Notes: generated by a model from the sequence alone, not told the origin. Shown: positions 47,406 through 59,500, numbered from the stretch's first letter. The stretch: DNA of 64,000 nucleotides from Thuidium tamariscinum (GCA_947034885.2 OX344754.2:22462501-22526500); one strand, 5' to 3'. Translations and numbers: made by a program.

Positions 47406-47830
47406 CTGTTGGCATCACCTGGGTCATCGAAGGAGAACATTGCATTTTGTAACCCTTCTGAAAAGCTTAATAGTGAATGGGTTAATGCCATGTGTACCCC
47501 CTTTGGCAATCTTCTTATGTTTTCGTTGAAAACTAACATTAAATGTAACTTAATCAAAAGGGGCAATAGCTGCCCTTTTTTTCTTCATGGAAGCCCCCAT
47601 AAATGCAAAGAATATCTTGAATTATGAATGCAATCTTTAGTGAACTAGTGCAACCAAACCAGACTTTATCAAGTCGAGTAAAATTTTGCTCAAAAAAAAG
47701 AAATGCAAATGTCACTAAGCTTAGCCATCCACACCTTATCTAAGGCCAGAACATAATAAGGTTGAGGTGCCAGTAACCGACCATTTGAGCAATTTCAGAG
47801 CAGATTGTGTACACTATGAGGTGTTGGAAT
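47406..47830 (+). repeat. Repeat containing a terpene synthase exon 2 fragment, copy 1
   Basis: It pairs with 56680-57028. Near 47605-47655 the sequence AAAGAATATCTTGAATTATG and following GCAATCTTTAGTGAACTAGT correspond to the KIQEYLNHVNALFSQQVQ part of the synthase, with frame errors. The preceding part (AAGCTTAATAGTGAATGGG, CCATGTGTACCCCC) is shared by both copies but not by the synthases. Confidence 0.55.
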
Positions 47831-48111
47831 TTTTTTCTATATAAGAAGGTACGGGATATGGGGGTAGAAAAAAAATTATAATTTAACTCCCAAAATTGAA
47901 AGTATTTTAAAATTTGAGAGTCAAGATGTACTTTTGACCAATAGCCAATGTTCTAGAGTCTACCAATTCTGATCATTCAAGAATCACTTTCCTGCCCACT
48001 ATTTTTTACTTTCTACACTCACTAACTTGGGACATGTGTCATTACCTTATTAGTCTCAACCTCAAAAGGAACCCAAAAAACGCAATTTAAGCTCTGGTTG
48101 AAAATCAATTA

Positions 48112-48312
48112 AGGGAGAGGCACCCAATGGCATCCCTGTACCCAATGCGGTCCGTTTTTAAGTCGGTCATTCATTCTAGAACAGAAATGTAGCGGAACTA
48201 TAGACTGCTTATTGTTTTAGGTCAAAAGAAATAAGCCATGTACTGCCTACCTACATTTATAGCCTAAAATGATTGTGTGCTATAGAAACGGACACCATTA
48301 GGTGCCTCCCCT
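48112..48312. mobile_element. TA-flanked MITE, family G, copy 2
   Basis: 201 bp, ends AGGGAGAGGCACCCAATGGC and TTAGGTGCCTCCCCT, TA at 48110-48111 and 48313-48314. Interior as in 13887-14100. Confidence 0.82.
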
Positions 48313-49300
48313 TAGTTCTGTCCTTGACTGAAAACACTGCACCCGTACAGGTTGGCAATTGGGTGTGGCAGGTAATTGGTGCCCCAGCCTTTCTGCTTGG
48401 AGGATTTGGAATCACACTGTTCTGTGTGGTGCAAATGTTAGTGGGAACTTTGTTCCACACTGCCAAGAGTTCGGCAATCCAGGATTAATGACATCAACAC
48501 CACATGCTTGTGTTCTCAGCAAAATTGCATTATTGGTGATTGTAAGTTCAGGCGGCTGGGGCCAGCTGTGAGAAAAGTGACAATTGAGTCCGGTTTCATT
48601 TTTAAAAAACAGAAGGCACATATGATCAAATATTAGCAACTCTGCCACTTTGTGTTTTGTGTGTCATAGCATTCAGTAGCCTGTTGTGACTCTGCTTTCT
48701 CTCTATATTGAAAAGTGTGGCATATTCTACATCCAACAACCTCTCCATCCTCCTCATGTCCACTTATTTCAGTAGTTACTAATAAAAAACTGTTGGGATA
48801 TCAAATATTCCACACCCTCCACTGCTGAGAGAAGGTATCGCCAGCCAATGCTACTGAATGTTATGGTTATTCCACAGTGCCGTGTTTTGGCAAACTAAAG
48901 CTCCTGGTCCTCTTTTGGGTGCGCAGCTGTTGACATCAGCACCACTTCTCCAGGTGCTCAGCAAAAACAGTTGGAATGATTGCAAGAGGTCAAGTGGCTC
49001 TGGGTCGTTGCTAGAGATGCAGCATTAGAAACTCTGTCTACCATCTGGTGTTTTAATACGCCACACTACCATGCTTTTGTTTTTGTTTTTGACAACACTG
49101 TCATGTTTTGACAAAATAGAAGATGCTGAGACCCTTTTTTGTGAGCAGCCAATGACATCAGCACTTCTCTGGGTGCTTAGGGAAACTGTAGGAGTAATTG
49201 CAAGTCCAGGTGGCGGCTACAAAAGTGACTCTCTTGCACGCTGTGCCACAATTTATGCAACTATTTAGCATCATGACAATGCACTTGGGGAGGGGTAACT
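48313..49300 (+). repeat. Three diverged tandem units resembling terpene synthase upstream DNA
   Basis: A unit built on TGACATCARCACC..GGTGCTCAGCAAAA..TGATTGCAAGTCCAGGYGGCT occurs near 48488-48570, 48930-49010 and 49150-49215. The AAGTCCAGGTGGCTGGG..AAAAGTGACAA part is the far-upstream sequence before genes 1-3 (for example 27893-27930). These look like promoter-side relics of further copies. Overlapping short open frames are not supported. Confidence 0.6.
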
Positions 49301-50477
49301 TAGTGTGAGTCTCTATAGTAGTGCAGCATGCATGCTTGACCAATTTTATCCCACTGTACAGTGGAAACACCCAAAACCGAAGTGTTGGTTCCCTAGACTT
49401 GTGGAACCGTCTTATAATTGCCCCCCAATTGAACCCTGCAAAAATCGGCACTCAACCAACCAGATTTTTCTATGTGTCCTTCAATTGTGTCAGCAAATTA
49501 CAATCACGCATGTGGCAAACACATTAAGGGAACTCTACTGACACATTTGGATGAATCTACAGTCCACTGCAAGGAATAGGTGCGGGAATGGGTGTTTTGC
49601 CCTTACTTTGAAAAATCACAAAAAAAATTCATTTCTACTTGCAAATAGAGCTTGTTAAGTGTAAAGTATGTACCATAAGCAACCAAGCATTAGATGAAAT
49701 TTGAGGGCATTAGGAGACTGTGAGTTGCCAGATTGCGGGAACACAGTTTCTGCCCTATGAACTCAAATCCTACATGAATACTTGACACTAGTAAGACCAA
49801 CATTATGGATACATATCTTGTTGACTTTGGAGAAGTCTAGACCCCTTCAAAAATTCATTGAAATTCATACTTTGTGAAAAAAATGCAATATCAATCGTTC
49901 TTGTTGTTGGTCACACTTGTTTGTATGTGAATTTTTTAAAATAAATTTAGCAATGGCACGATGGCAAGTTCCTAATTTTGACCATAATGGGTCGTTTTAC
50001 CTTATTGTACGACAAACCTTTGTTTGATATCCTTCTTACAAACTAGGATTCGCTTTACAATTAACTCAATTTAGTGACTATCTTCCACCTTCTCAATGTA
50101 TGAAAATACATTAGTTGACAAATAGCTTCTCCATAGTAATTAGAATAGCAAGTATCCTTGGTAATAAGGTAACAACAATTGATTTTGACTACTTCAATAT
50201 AAACTAACCACTACAAATTCTTTCCTAAAATGTATTCCCTTTATTCATGAGAGTCTATGATGGGTTATAGAAGCCCCTATTTTCAACACTTTGAAAATTC
50301 ATAGTCTTTTCATAAGGTGTTTAGAAACTGCATTCTAAGAGAATCTAGAATCCCCGCTTTTAACTACTAGGCAACAAGGTTCCTCAAAGCATTTATCAAA
50401 TATAATAGTGAGAAGCATGTTGAATTCCTTATTTGCGCAATTTTAGGTGTAGATAACCTAAGGCATGTTGACCTTGA
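49301..50477. other. Intergenic DNA
   Basis: Small open frames at 49305-49541 overlap in two frames and both strands; none is convincing. Confidence 0.35.
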
Positions 50478-50723
50478 GTTCGTGCCGTTGGGTGGATTGG
50501 CCCCCTCGGTCGGCCTTACCATGTTTTACCAGAGGTACAATCAAAACAAAAAGCCCCCTAGTTTGGGCCATGATCACCCCTACTTTCATCACTCCCTAGC
50601 TAATTTACGGTCTCTGATCGCAAATATGAATTCAAAATTTACAAAAAATAATTTGTGTGAAAAATAAAAAATTACAGTGTCTTACCCAAGTGGCCGAGCA
50701 AGGGGGTCAGTTCTCCCTGCCCA
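50478..50723. mobile_element. MITE with shared core, inverted orientation
   Basis: The left arm GGATTGGCCCCCTCGGTCGG mirrors the right arm CCGAGCAAGGGGGTCAGTTC. The core, in reverse, contains CTCTGATCGCAAATATGAAT as in 13636-13835. Confidence 0.7.
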
Positions 50724-50945
50724 GTTCGTGGTATTCAGAGTAGTAAATCAATGCTGCAAACAGTGCAAAGTATCCTTATTTCCGACTGTTTTTTTACCAC
50801 ACATAATGAGTGTAATACTGACCTAGGCTAAAGGTGGTCAGTGGAATGGATATTTTCAAAGTTTGCCCTACTGACTCCATAGTAGGAAGCAAAAGTCTCC
50901 TGTAACCCTGCTGGTTTTCTGCTGGTTTTCAGGGCCAGTGTGGCC

Positions 50946-50952
50946 TATAAAA
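50946..50952 (+). promoter_or_regulatory. TATA box of terpene synthase gene 4
   Basis: TATAAAA in the context GTGTGGCCTATAAAACGG, 119 bp upstream of the ATG. The same context in genes 1, 2 and 3 reads GTGTGGCCTCGAAAACC, GTGTGGCCTTGAAAACC and GTGTGGCCTCAAAAATC. The box is therefore present only in gene 4, while its surroundings are conserved. Confidence 0.7.
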
Positions 50953-51070
50953 CGGAGACTCCCTTTCATTTGTTTTCACGAGCCAGTCCAGCCTGTTACC
51001 AAGAGTGCACTTATTCCAGTTAGCCAATTTCTTCCTTCGTGAGGTTTCCAGCCCCTTCAGTTGGTTCGTC

Positions 51071-53708
51071 ATGGCCCAAGCATTGTCTTCCTTCTCTCGT
51101 GCTGATGTTGCATCTCATGTTCAAGTCCCTGCCAAGGATGCCGGCGTGCAGGCTTCCATTGGTAAGCCTCCAACCCATTGATCAGCCAGTCCTTGTTTTT
51201 ATTTGGACAAATGCTTAATACAGTAGTACCTCTCCAACTCAAGTAGGTCTGGGACCAGTCCAACAACATTGAATTTATTACCTAATGCAGGGTCAATTTT
51301 AGTCATAAGCTTTGTGTAATGTGGCTCAGTCCATGATCCATCTGATAACATTGATTTACAAAGGTTTGTAGGCTTACAGAGGGTCAAGGTAGGGAGGTTA
51401 AGTTATACTTTTTGAGGGGAACATGCCAAAAAGACATACAGTCCATGGAAATTGTCCTTTGTTAAAAATAAAAAAAAACATACAGTATTCTCGGTGCATT
51501 CCAGCAGTTTCATTTGCGATTGGTAGTGCTTGTTATTGCGTATCCAGAGGGCTGTGCCGTGCCCTCCCATTAGACTGCCGAAAGGGAGAAGCCTGAAGCA
51601 GTTGATTTGGGAGTGCACTGGGCAGAGCAGGGAGTTCTGCTCTTGGAATTTTTTCTGGGCAATTTGCTGATTTTTATTTACTAAACTCATGGATGATTTT
51701 CATTGATTTTTGTGGATTCCCTCAAATGCAGGCTTTGTGCTTGCAATAGCTTCAGATAGTTTCTACTTAACTTACTGCTGAACAGTTTATGCCTCAACAG
51801 TTTCAGTCCAGACTCACATAGCATGCATTTATGATGTGTACACATCAGAGCCCATGTAAGGGTAGTGTCCATTGGCAGTATAATTGTTAGCATATTGCAA
51901 ACTCATGAAAGTGTGAAAAATACTACTGTGGTATTCAATATTGACTTAAATTTAAGTAGAATGACCAGTTTTCGGTAGAGAATCTGAAAATTGAATATGG
52001 TAAGTGTTGTCAGTAGTAAAACCAACCTGAGTGTCTGATATGTTCTATGAATCATGTTTTGTAACTTTCAAGAAAGCCACCATTTAGTTGTTCCTCTCAG
52101 TTGCATTCTATAATACATCTTCACAATACTAGATATTTGAGTTACCTCTTGGTCCTTAAGTTGAGCACCTCTAACTATGCATCTCAAAAATATCTTATAT
52201 GTTTCTTTGTTTCATTGTTGTAATGTTGTCAACTAAATTCATCAACCTTCAAAATAGCAAATCACTTTGACGTCATATTTATAATGGTTGTTTTCATCCA
52301 AAATTCATTTGGACAATTTTTTGAGGTTTGACAAAACAATTGCAAAAAATGTTGTTCATAACCACCAAAGTAGATATTGTACAATAGTGCATTTTGTATT
52401 CCTAGGCGTCTAGTTGAAAACAACCATGAATAGATGTTCTATTAACTTGTCAAGAATCTTTCATAATAAAAAGAAGTGACAATAAAATCTTGGAATATTC
52501 ATCATTTACTAAAGAACATGAGATTAATCACTCCTTTTGTTTTGAGTCAATTCTAAAGATCCTAATTCATATTGGACTTGACTTGTTCAGAGACCAAGGT
52601 TGTGGAGTTCATGGATCCAATTTCACCAACCAAACATGTGTCCACAATTGATGATCAACTTCCTTCTTTGCTGTCAATGGCCATTGATGGCCTACCACCT
52701 TTGCAACAAGCCAAATATCTAGATGAGGCTGAAAAACGCTTATACCAACAATATGTTGAGCGCTATCCAAATGTCACTTCTATGAGGTCATATTGTCGTG
52801 CAGGACTTTCCATAGCAAGCTACTTGCATCCCGGAGTAATAAGCCTTGATCGTCTTGTAGCGATTTCCTTTAGTTATACGTTGTTGTTCATGGTGGATGA
52901 TCAATTTTTCGACACCCGAGACAAGTTTTGTCAAGACGAGTTTGGCATTACCCAAAGTGCATGTGGAAGCCTCCAAAACATTCAGAAATATCTTCACCAC
53001 TTGGATGGAGTTTTCAGTCAACAAGTGCAGCTAAGCAAATCTTCTCCGTTGATTGAGACCCTCATGTGGGAGTCCGGACGGGACATGTTGGAGTTGTCAA
53101 ATCGTGAATGGTTCAATCGTTATGTTGCAGCTGTTGTTGAACACCACCATTCTGGTATAGCTAGCCATGCAGATTTTGTCCAAGGCTTTAACCCATCCTT
53201 AAATGACTTGGAATCATATACTATTATGCGTGCTGCAAATGTTGGTGGGAAATTTGTTCAACTGGCGATAGAGTTTACCAAAGATTCATACATTCCAAGT
53301 GAACTGAGGGCAACTCCATACTTTGAAAAGGTAACCACAACGGCTTCCATCCATATTGGATTTGCAAATGATATTTGTTCATACCACAAGGAGAGCTTGA
53401 TAGAACAAAACCCTCGCAATTTGATTACTGTGCTGATGAAGCTTAAAGGGAAGCCTTTTGTCGAGACATTGTATATGGCAATAGAGTTGACGAACACATA
53501 TGCTCGTGCATTCATGGATTTGGAGGCTAAAGCTTGGAATTCTACTTTGCGAAATCACTTCCAAGATGTCAAAGATCTTGTGGGTGGAAGTCTTTACTTT
53601 GGTGTCATGGACGATCGCTATCGACAGGCTGATTCAATATTTCCTGAATTAAGAGATGTGACTACTAGTTGGAAAATCCATCCTCATACCAAAGGGATAG
53701 AGGTCTAA
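51071..53708 (+). CDS. Terpene synthase gene 4 (class I), two exons, intact, short first exon
   Basis: Exon 1 is 51071-51161 (91 nt), exon 2 is 52591-53708 (1118 nt). Donor TTG|GTAAGCCTCC, acceptor TTGTTCAG|AG. Phase 1 plus 2 rebuilds a Glu codon and gives 402 residues. The metal motif is DDQFFD at 133-138; the NSE triad NDICSYHKE has N290, S294, E298; Arg244 is 46 residues before it; the Arg-Tyr pair is at 373-374. The fold is a single alpha domain. It is a clearly diverged paralogue of genes 1-3 and retains WESGRDMLELS, NPRNLIT and IFPELRD. The N-terminus, MAQALSSFSRADVASHVQVP, aligns with the last third of the gene 1/2 first exon, and the Ser/Lys-rich extension is absent, so a cytosolic enzyme is likely. 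Start: the first ATG after a plausible TATA box, also used by the 46950 relic. Product unknown. Confidence 0.9.
51162..52590 (+). other. Intron of gene 4
   Basis: 1429 nt, GT-AG. The 3' third (from about 52095) aligns with introns of genes 1-3 (TCTATAATACATCTTCACAA, CTCTTGGTCCTTAAG). The 5' part, about 51200-52080, does not, so part of the intron has been replaced. Open frames on the minus strand here are not supported. Confidence 0.75.
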
Positions 53709-53810
53709 TTTGTTTTTATAACATGTTGTTGGTGGCACAATTTTTTCTGCCAATGTTGGGGTGATTTCATCACCTTTGAATTCTTGAGGGTGTAGGACAT
53801 TGTCTCAAAA

Positions 53811-53816
53811 AATAAA
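53811..53816 (+). terminator. Poly(A) signal AATAAA of gene 4
   Basis: AATAAA 103 bp after the stop codon, right after GGACATTGTCTCAAAA, a block conserved in the 3' flank of genes 1-3 (where an AATAAA is not present at this place). Confidence 0.55.
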
Positions 53817-55183
53817 GTACTAATGAATAATGAACGACAAAATTGTCTTTGGATCAGGCTTTGAATTCGGAATAATTCTTCACTTTGATGGGATGATTGA
53901 TTTCCTATCATTGATTGGAGAGGAGATGTACAGAATCACTAGCAAAATAAAGGCTCCCTTTGACATGTTGTTAGAGGCTACTTTTATGTGTTGGAACAAA
54001 ATGAATCCTTTTGTGACAAAAATAAAGAAAAGAAGAAATGGCATTTTATTCTTTCTTCATGTACATGGAGTATGTAAAAGTGGATTTCTCACCTCTTTTT
54101 TTCTTTAAACCAAATGGACAATTTCCATTATTAAAGGGATTTCTCACATATCTGGTCAGCGCTTCAACATTCATTTTGAGTTCTCAGTGTCCACTGTCCT
54201 GCACTCAATTTCTGTTGACATGGTTCCAACATGTGAGCTTACATAAAGAGATCAGTCTGATGGTTGTTATTTCTACTGGTATTCCAGTAAATCCACTTGT
54301 CTGCATACTACTAAAAATTTCACTAGAAACTGTGAACAAGAGTTTTTTGTTTTGTTTTTATGTTTAAAAAACCCAACAGAACTGTGAACAATATTTTTAT
54401 TTATTCATTTATGTTTAAAAAACCCAACAGAACTGTGAACAAGAATTACACAAGACTTGCAGTTGAGAGTCAGTGATTCAAAATCAGGTCATGCTCACTA
54501 ACCAGAGAACAGGAGAGGCAAGTCAAAGCATCATCCAAGCTCCAAAACAAATAACTTACACTAAATAGGGAAATTAGGTTGGCTTTACAATTAGGTTGTG
54601 TAACCTCAAGATAATTACTCTATAAGTTAATAAAGTCAACAAATACTTCTATAAATATTTTCATTTGTACATATGGAAATGTATGGTTTCCAACTACATC
54701 AATAACTTATTAAAAAACAATGCATTCTTGTACACTAACAATAAATATTTATACAATGAAGAATGTTGAGAAATTAGAGAGGGGCAATCTAATATCACTA
54801 TTTTGTATAGTCTTTCCACTAGTATTCAACTCAAAAGTTAAGAGCATCCCCACAACCTTATGGCTGTGCAACAGTATAAACATTGTGGACCATTGATCTT
54901 CTTTATGAGAGGGATCTTTTGGGGATTTTTTTAAAATTTTAATTTTAATTTTTTTTGGGGTGCATTGTGACATAGAGTCACAATGCACAATGCACCCAAA
55001 AGTGGCCATCACTGCCACAACCACAAACACCTGCATGTATTGGTATCAACCATGGAGCAAGCAATTTAGAATTCAAATAAAGTGTGTAAGTTATAGTCCA
55101 CTCTACCCTCCATTTCACATTATTTTCTCAACGACCAACAATCAAAATCAATATATGGAACCTTTGGAGTGGCACATCATGTA
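53817..55183. other. Intergenic DNA with a 51-bp tandem duplication
   Basis: Two direct units of ATGTTTAAAAAACCCAACAG at 54360 and 54411, continuing AACTGTGAACAA. The first 100 bp or so still resemble the 3' flank of genes 1-3. No gene recognised; open frames near 53830-54367 are unsupported. Confidence 0.5.
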
Positions 55184-55476
55184 AGGTAGGGGTTGTAATT
55201 GTGACCCTATTTCTAAAAACAATCTTAGTAGATTTTGCCTCTAACATGTACCAAAAGTGTACATTTTAGGAGGGGGTCGCTTTTAGAAACCACTGTATTT
55301 TCAACTTCAAAAATACATAACTAATTTTATGAAGGTCCAAAAAATATGAAACAACTTGGGTTAGATGTCGATTCCATTTTTTTACCACGAAAATTTACTA
55401 AATTTTTTCTTAAGAAATTTAGCTTCCCCAAAATGAAAATCAGCTTGTAAAGGGTCGCTTTTACAGCCCCTTACCT
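55184..55476. mobile_element. TA-flanked MITE, family F (AGGTAGGGGTTG ends)
   Basis: The left end AGGTAGGGGTTGTAATTGTG and right end GCTTTTACAGCCCCTTACCT pair, with GTGACCC and GGGTCGC continuing the arm. TA flanks at 55182-55183 and 55477-55478. 293 bp. Only copy in the window. Confidence 0.75.
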
Positions 55477-55544
55477 TAGTGTGCCTAATTTGGAGGTTCT
55501 TAGTCCCGAGGACCAAGGGAGTATTGTGTTGAGGAGTAGCTGGC

Positions 55545-55632
55545 TATGGCACTTGTATGCATGATTAATATTGGAAAACACAGCTCTGTTGTAATGCACA
55601 ACCATAAGTTACTCCTCTTTCTAATTAAAATT
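55545..55632 (+). repeat. Direct repeat of 57680-57765
   Basis: GATTAATATTGGAAAACACA through CACAACCATAAGTTACTMCT is nearly identical at both places, bracketing ~2 kb of inserted repeats. Confidence 0.8.
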
Positions 55633-55634
55633 TT

Positions 55635-56560
55635 TTAACCCCTAAAGGTTTTTGAGTATGCTTTCACCAAAACCGCTCCATACCTTTCATTTCTAGAACA
55701 ACTATCAAATTTTAGAAAAAAAATATTTTTAGAATAATTTTACCGTAGGATCTTAGAGTGCACTAGTTTGAGAGAATGTAGAAAAAATTTCAGAAAATTC
55801 CACCATGTAGATTGCAAGATAATAGTGTTTGAAGTTACAAAAATCCCTTTTCTTACCACTATGGAAATCCAGGCAGCTGCACTTCAAAGGGTCACATTTG
55901 TATGAAAAAATGTCCAAAATGGTTGTAACTCTTTGGATTCATTTTTCAAGTCAAGTTGGCTACATGCTTGAGAATTTTCAAATCATTTGGAGTTGTACAA
56001 CATGTACAAAAAGAAATAGTAAGTAGAAAGAAGTAGAGAATGATTCAAAATACTAAATTGTTAACAATTAATTTATTAAATTAAAAAATGTCAATCCTAA
56101 TGGTTGTAATGCTGTAATAGACAATATACATCCAATGTTTGTTTGTTTGTTTCAAAAATATTAAAAATTGAATTAAATAAAGGACTTCAAAGTTTATTTT
56201 AGGGTAGACATTCCATAACTTTCTACAAACTACTCATAAACTAAAACTCTTCATAACTTTCATCTCATTAATCTAAATGGCATGATTCAAAGCTTCCCAT
56301 GTTTATATAAATCTCAAGAACTAATTTCAAATTTTTATTTCTTAAAAAAATAAAATTTTGAAGAAGTTTTTTGAGTTGCCCAAGTTGCCCGCCAAATATA
56401 AAGAATCACATATCATGCAATAACTTTTTAACCATATAGTCAAAAGTTATGAAAATTGTTGGGCCTTCAAGATTCTCCTCGGGCGCATGTCTTGTGAAAA
56501 TTTTAAAAGGAAAAAAAGAAAAACTCCATCCATAGTGAGTTGTTCAATTTGGAGCTTGCG
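55635..56560. repeat. TTAACCCCTAAAG-family repeat
   Basis: It begins TTAACCCCTAAAGGTTTTTG and shares ordered blocks with 45619-46549. The right end is uncertain, near GTGAGTTGTTCAATTTG. Confidence 0.6.
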
Positions 56561-56679
56561 TCTTGTTTGAGTTCTTGAGTTATCTTATAGTTTGATTAGA
56601 ATATGTTTGCTCTTGTGCTTGGTGATAGTGTGATTGTTGATGTTTCTTGATAATTTCGTGGTTTTTAGCAAGGTTTTGA

Positions 56680-57028
56680 ATGGCACCACCCAAGTTATTG
56701 AAGGAGAATGTATTTTTCTTTGGCAATTTTGCAATTTGCAATTTTGCCTTTTGTAACCCTTTTGAAAAGCTTAATAGTGAATGGGGTAATGCCATGTGTA
56801 CACCCTCCTTTGGCAATCCCTTTATGTTTTTCTTGAAAACTAACATTAAATGTAATCAAAAGAAGCAATAGCGACCACTTTCTCTTCACGGTCACCCCCA
56901 CAAATGCAAAGAGTATCTTGAACTTATGAATGCAATTTTTAGTCAACAAGTACAACCAAGCTAGAATTTGTTAGGTTGAGTAAAATTTTGTTCTAAAAAA
57001 GAAATACAAGTGTAGATGAGCTTAGCTA
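56680..57028 (+). repeat. Repeat containing a terpene synthase exon 2 fragment, copy 2
   Basis: From about 56905, AAAGAGTATCTTGAACTTAT then GCAATTTTTAGTCAACAAGT and ACAACCAAGC translates as KEYLELMNAIFSQQVQPS, then a stop. Genes 1 and 2 have IQEYLNHxNxxFSQQVQxSN at the same place. Upstream, the shared non-synthase portion (AAAGCTTAATAGTGAATGGG) matches 47455 onward. Confidence 0.65.
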
Positions 57029-57634
57029 TGGTAGGATGCTCAAAAACTGTGTGTGTTCTTGCAATCGTTCAGTAGAAGGCTGTGAAATTGACTCTTGACA
57101 CTGGAGAAAAAAACTGTGGATTACTTTGGAGCATGATAGATTTCATTTTCACTTCTTCAGAGGATAGTTTTAGAGTTACAATGGGTTCATTTTTAATTAA
57201 GTGAATAGGTGTCTACTAATTTTATTCAAAATAAAAATTAGTTGTTGAACTACCTTCTTTCAAATGATAAAAAATCTGAAATAATGATGAATTCAATCAT
57301 TCATTTCAGTTTTAGAAAGAAACGCATTTAGAAACTATACCTATTACTTTTGACATGTTGCAATGCTAGTTTTTAAACAAAGCCTGGTTTTTTTCAAAAC
57401 TTCGCATGTGTGGGTTTCCAAGGGCCTACTGGTCACAATTAGGGCCCTATGGCAGATTGTGTTTGAAAATTCATAACTAATTCAATAATGCTTCAAAAAT
57501 TATGAAACAACTTGTGTTAGATTCATCATCTATTTTCCTTTGACCGAAAAATCAGTTAAAAATATTTCCATCAAAGGACATACATGAAAAAGGCATATCA
57601 GTTCTTAAATGAGCAGTTTTTGAGCATACTACCA
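57029..57634. mobile_element. 606-bp TA-flanked element, TGGTAGGATGC ends
   Basis: TGGTAGGATGCTCAAAAACTG-type left end pairs with CAGTTTTTGAGCATACTACC. TA at 57027-57028 and 57635-57636. The paralogous repeat at 47.72 kb passes from GCTTAGCCA to ATCTAAGGCC with no such insert. No coding capacity. Confidence 0.75.
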
Positions 57635-57765
57635 TATATGCATCTTGTCTTAGGTCAAAACTTAATAAGGTTGAGGCACTAGTATGTGTGATTAATATTG
57701 GAAAACACAGCTCTGTTGTAATGCACAACCATAAGTTACTACTCTTTCCAATTTAAATTTTAAAA

Positions 57766-58782
57766 CTGAGTATTTCAAGATTTTCATTCTGCAGTACTTG
57801 ATCACCCCAATTCCTAACATCCACATTCATTTTGGAGTATTAAAGTTACACTTAACTCAGCCATGGATGGAGCCTGCTTATAAAAAACAAGCTGTCTTAG
57901 GTGAATAATAATATTAGTTTTATTGCTAAAAAATATTAAAATATTAAATAGAGGGGAAATTTAAAAAAATTATTAAGATGAAATAAATATTGAATTCAAC
58001 AAACTTTGCCTAAGCAACCCTCCTTGGCCAGCTAGGGGTCCACTTAGGTCCTAGGCAGCCTCCCCCCTTTGACCAAACAAGGGTCTACCCCCTGCAAGCA
58101 AATATTTGTGTATATCATTGTGTTGCACTGTGAATAGGGTTATAGATAAGATTTGGAAATAAAGATCCAAACCCCACTATAGTCGATGCCATGGACTCTG
58201 TCCAAAAGGATAGAGCCAACAAAGTGTCCCCCTTCCATGCTTGTGCAATGTAGCATGCTGTATTTTTCAAAAGTGGGCTCCAAATTTTAGTTACTTGGGA
58301 GCATTTCCTATACTATGAATAAAGTGTAATAATCTTACGAGTTGCCTATTATTGCACCATTTAAAGAAGTTTGCATGAAATTTAAGAAAACAATTGACAT
58401 TTTTGTCTTACATAAATAATATTTAATTCTTAAGCAATACCAATCAAACATTCAAAATTTTAGTTTCAACAAACCAAAAATCTATATGTGGTGAATTATT
58501 TCTTTTAATATTCATGAATTTACATGATAATTGATTGAAAAAAAATTGAAGCTTGATTTCCTTCCAATTCGATTGCCAAGAGAGAGAACAATTCATCACC
58601 CCATTGGGGCACTTTCTAGTCATTTTTTAACAACATCCAAGTTTTGACACTTGTCAAGCAATAATTTATTGGTCTTATCCATTTCATAAATCAACTTGTC
58701 TTACAAGTATGTTTTCCTAGTTGGAATAGAAGGAGCTTTGCTTCAAAATGTGGGGTGAGTGAAAGAAGTCACAAATAGTAAA
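57766..58782. other. Intergenic DNA
   Basis: I see no gene, RNA or repeat that I can support here. Confidence 0.35.
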
Positions 58783-59500
58783 GGGTGATTGCAAGAAACA
58801 CTTGTACTATATCTTGTGTTTTTATGATTTTTTTAGGGAGTACTTTAAAATTAGAATTTTTTTTTAAGCTTGAAAAATATGACCAATGTATATACTTTTA
58901 AGGCAAAGTTACCTAGGGAATGAATTGCATAGAAAAATTCTCTAAGTCGGAGAACTTGAAAAGTGCCAAATCCTCCAAAAATACATATTTTGATGTTTTA
59001 ATTAGGGAAAAATAAAAAATAAAGTAAATTTAAAAAACCAAAACTCACCATTTGTAACAACTTTATGGAGATGGTCATTCATTAAAAAAAATCACTAAAT
59101 AATACTTTATATGTTTCCAAATGCAAGTAGAAAGAAGCTCACTTTGTAGACTTCCACATCACATAAAAATAATTTTCTTTCAAATTATTTCCTTAGAGAG
59201 CTATAAGGCTATTAGAAGACCATTTCATCCAAATTTTAGCCCCAATTTTTTTTTATGGGTATTAAATAGAACTAAAAACCTCCAAACTAGCTAGTGTGAC
59301 ATTCAATTAGGGTCTAATTTCGGATAGTAAATTATTTTTGAAATTTATGAAAAAATTAGAGAAGGTTTATAATAGTCATGACTACCTTCTCTACAAACCT
59401 TGAGTTGATTGGAGCCAAAACAAAAAATTTATGGCCAAAAAACATATTAGCATGCAACATGTGATGCAAAATAGTACAAGTGTTTTTTTGCAATCACTCC
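58783..59500. mobile_element. Foldback-type element, shorter relative
   Basis: The outer ends GGGTGATTGCAAGAAACACT and GTGTTTTTTTGCAATCACTCC pair. The interior is diverged from 42184-43275, with arms only partly complementary. Confidence 0.65.
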
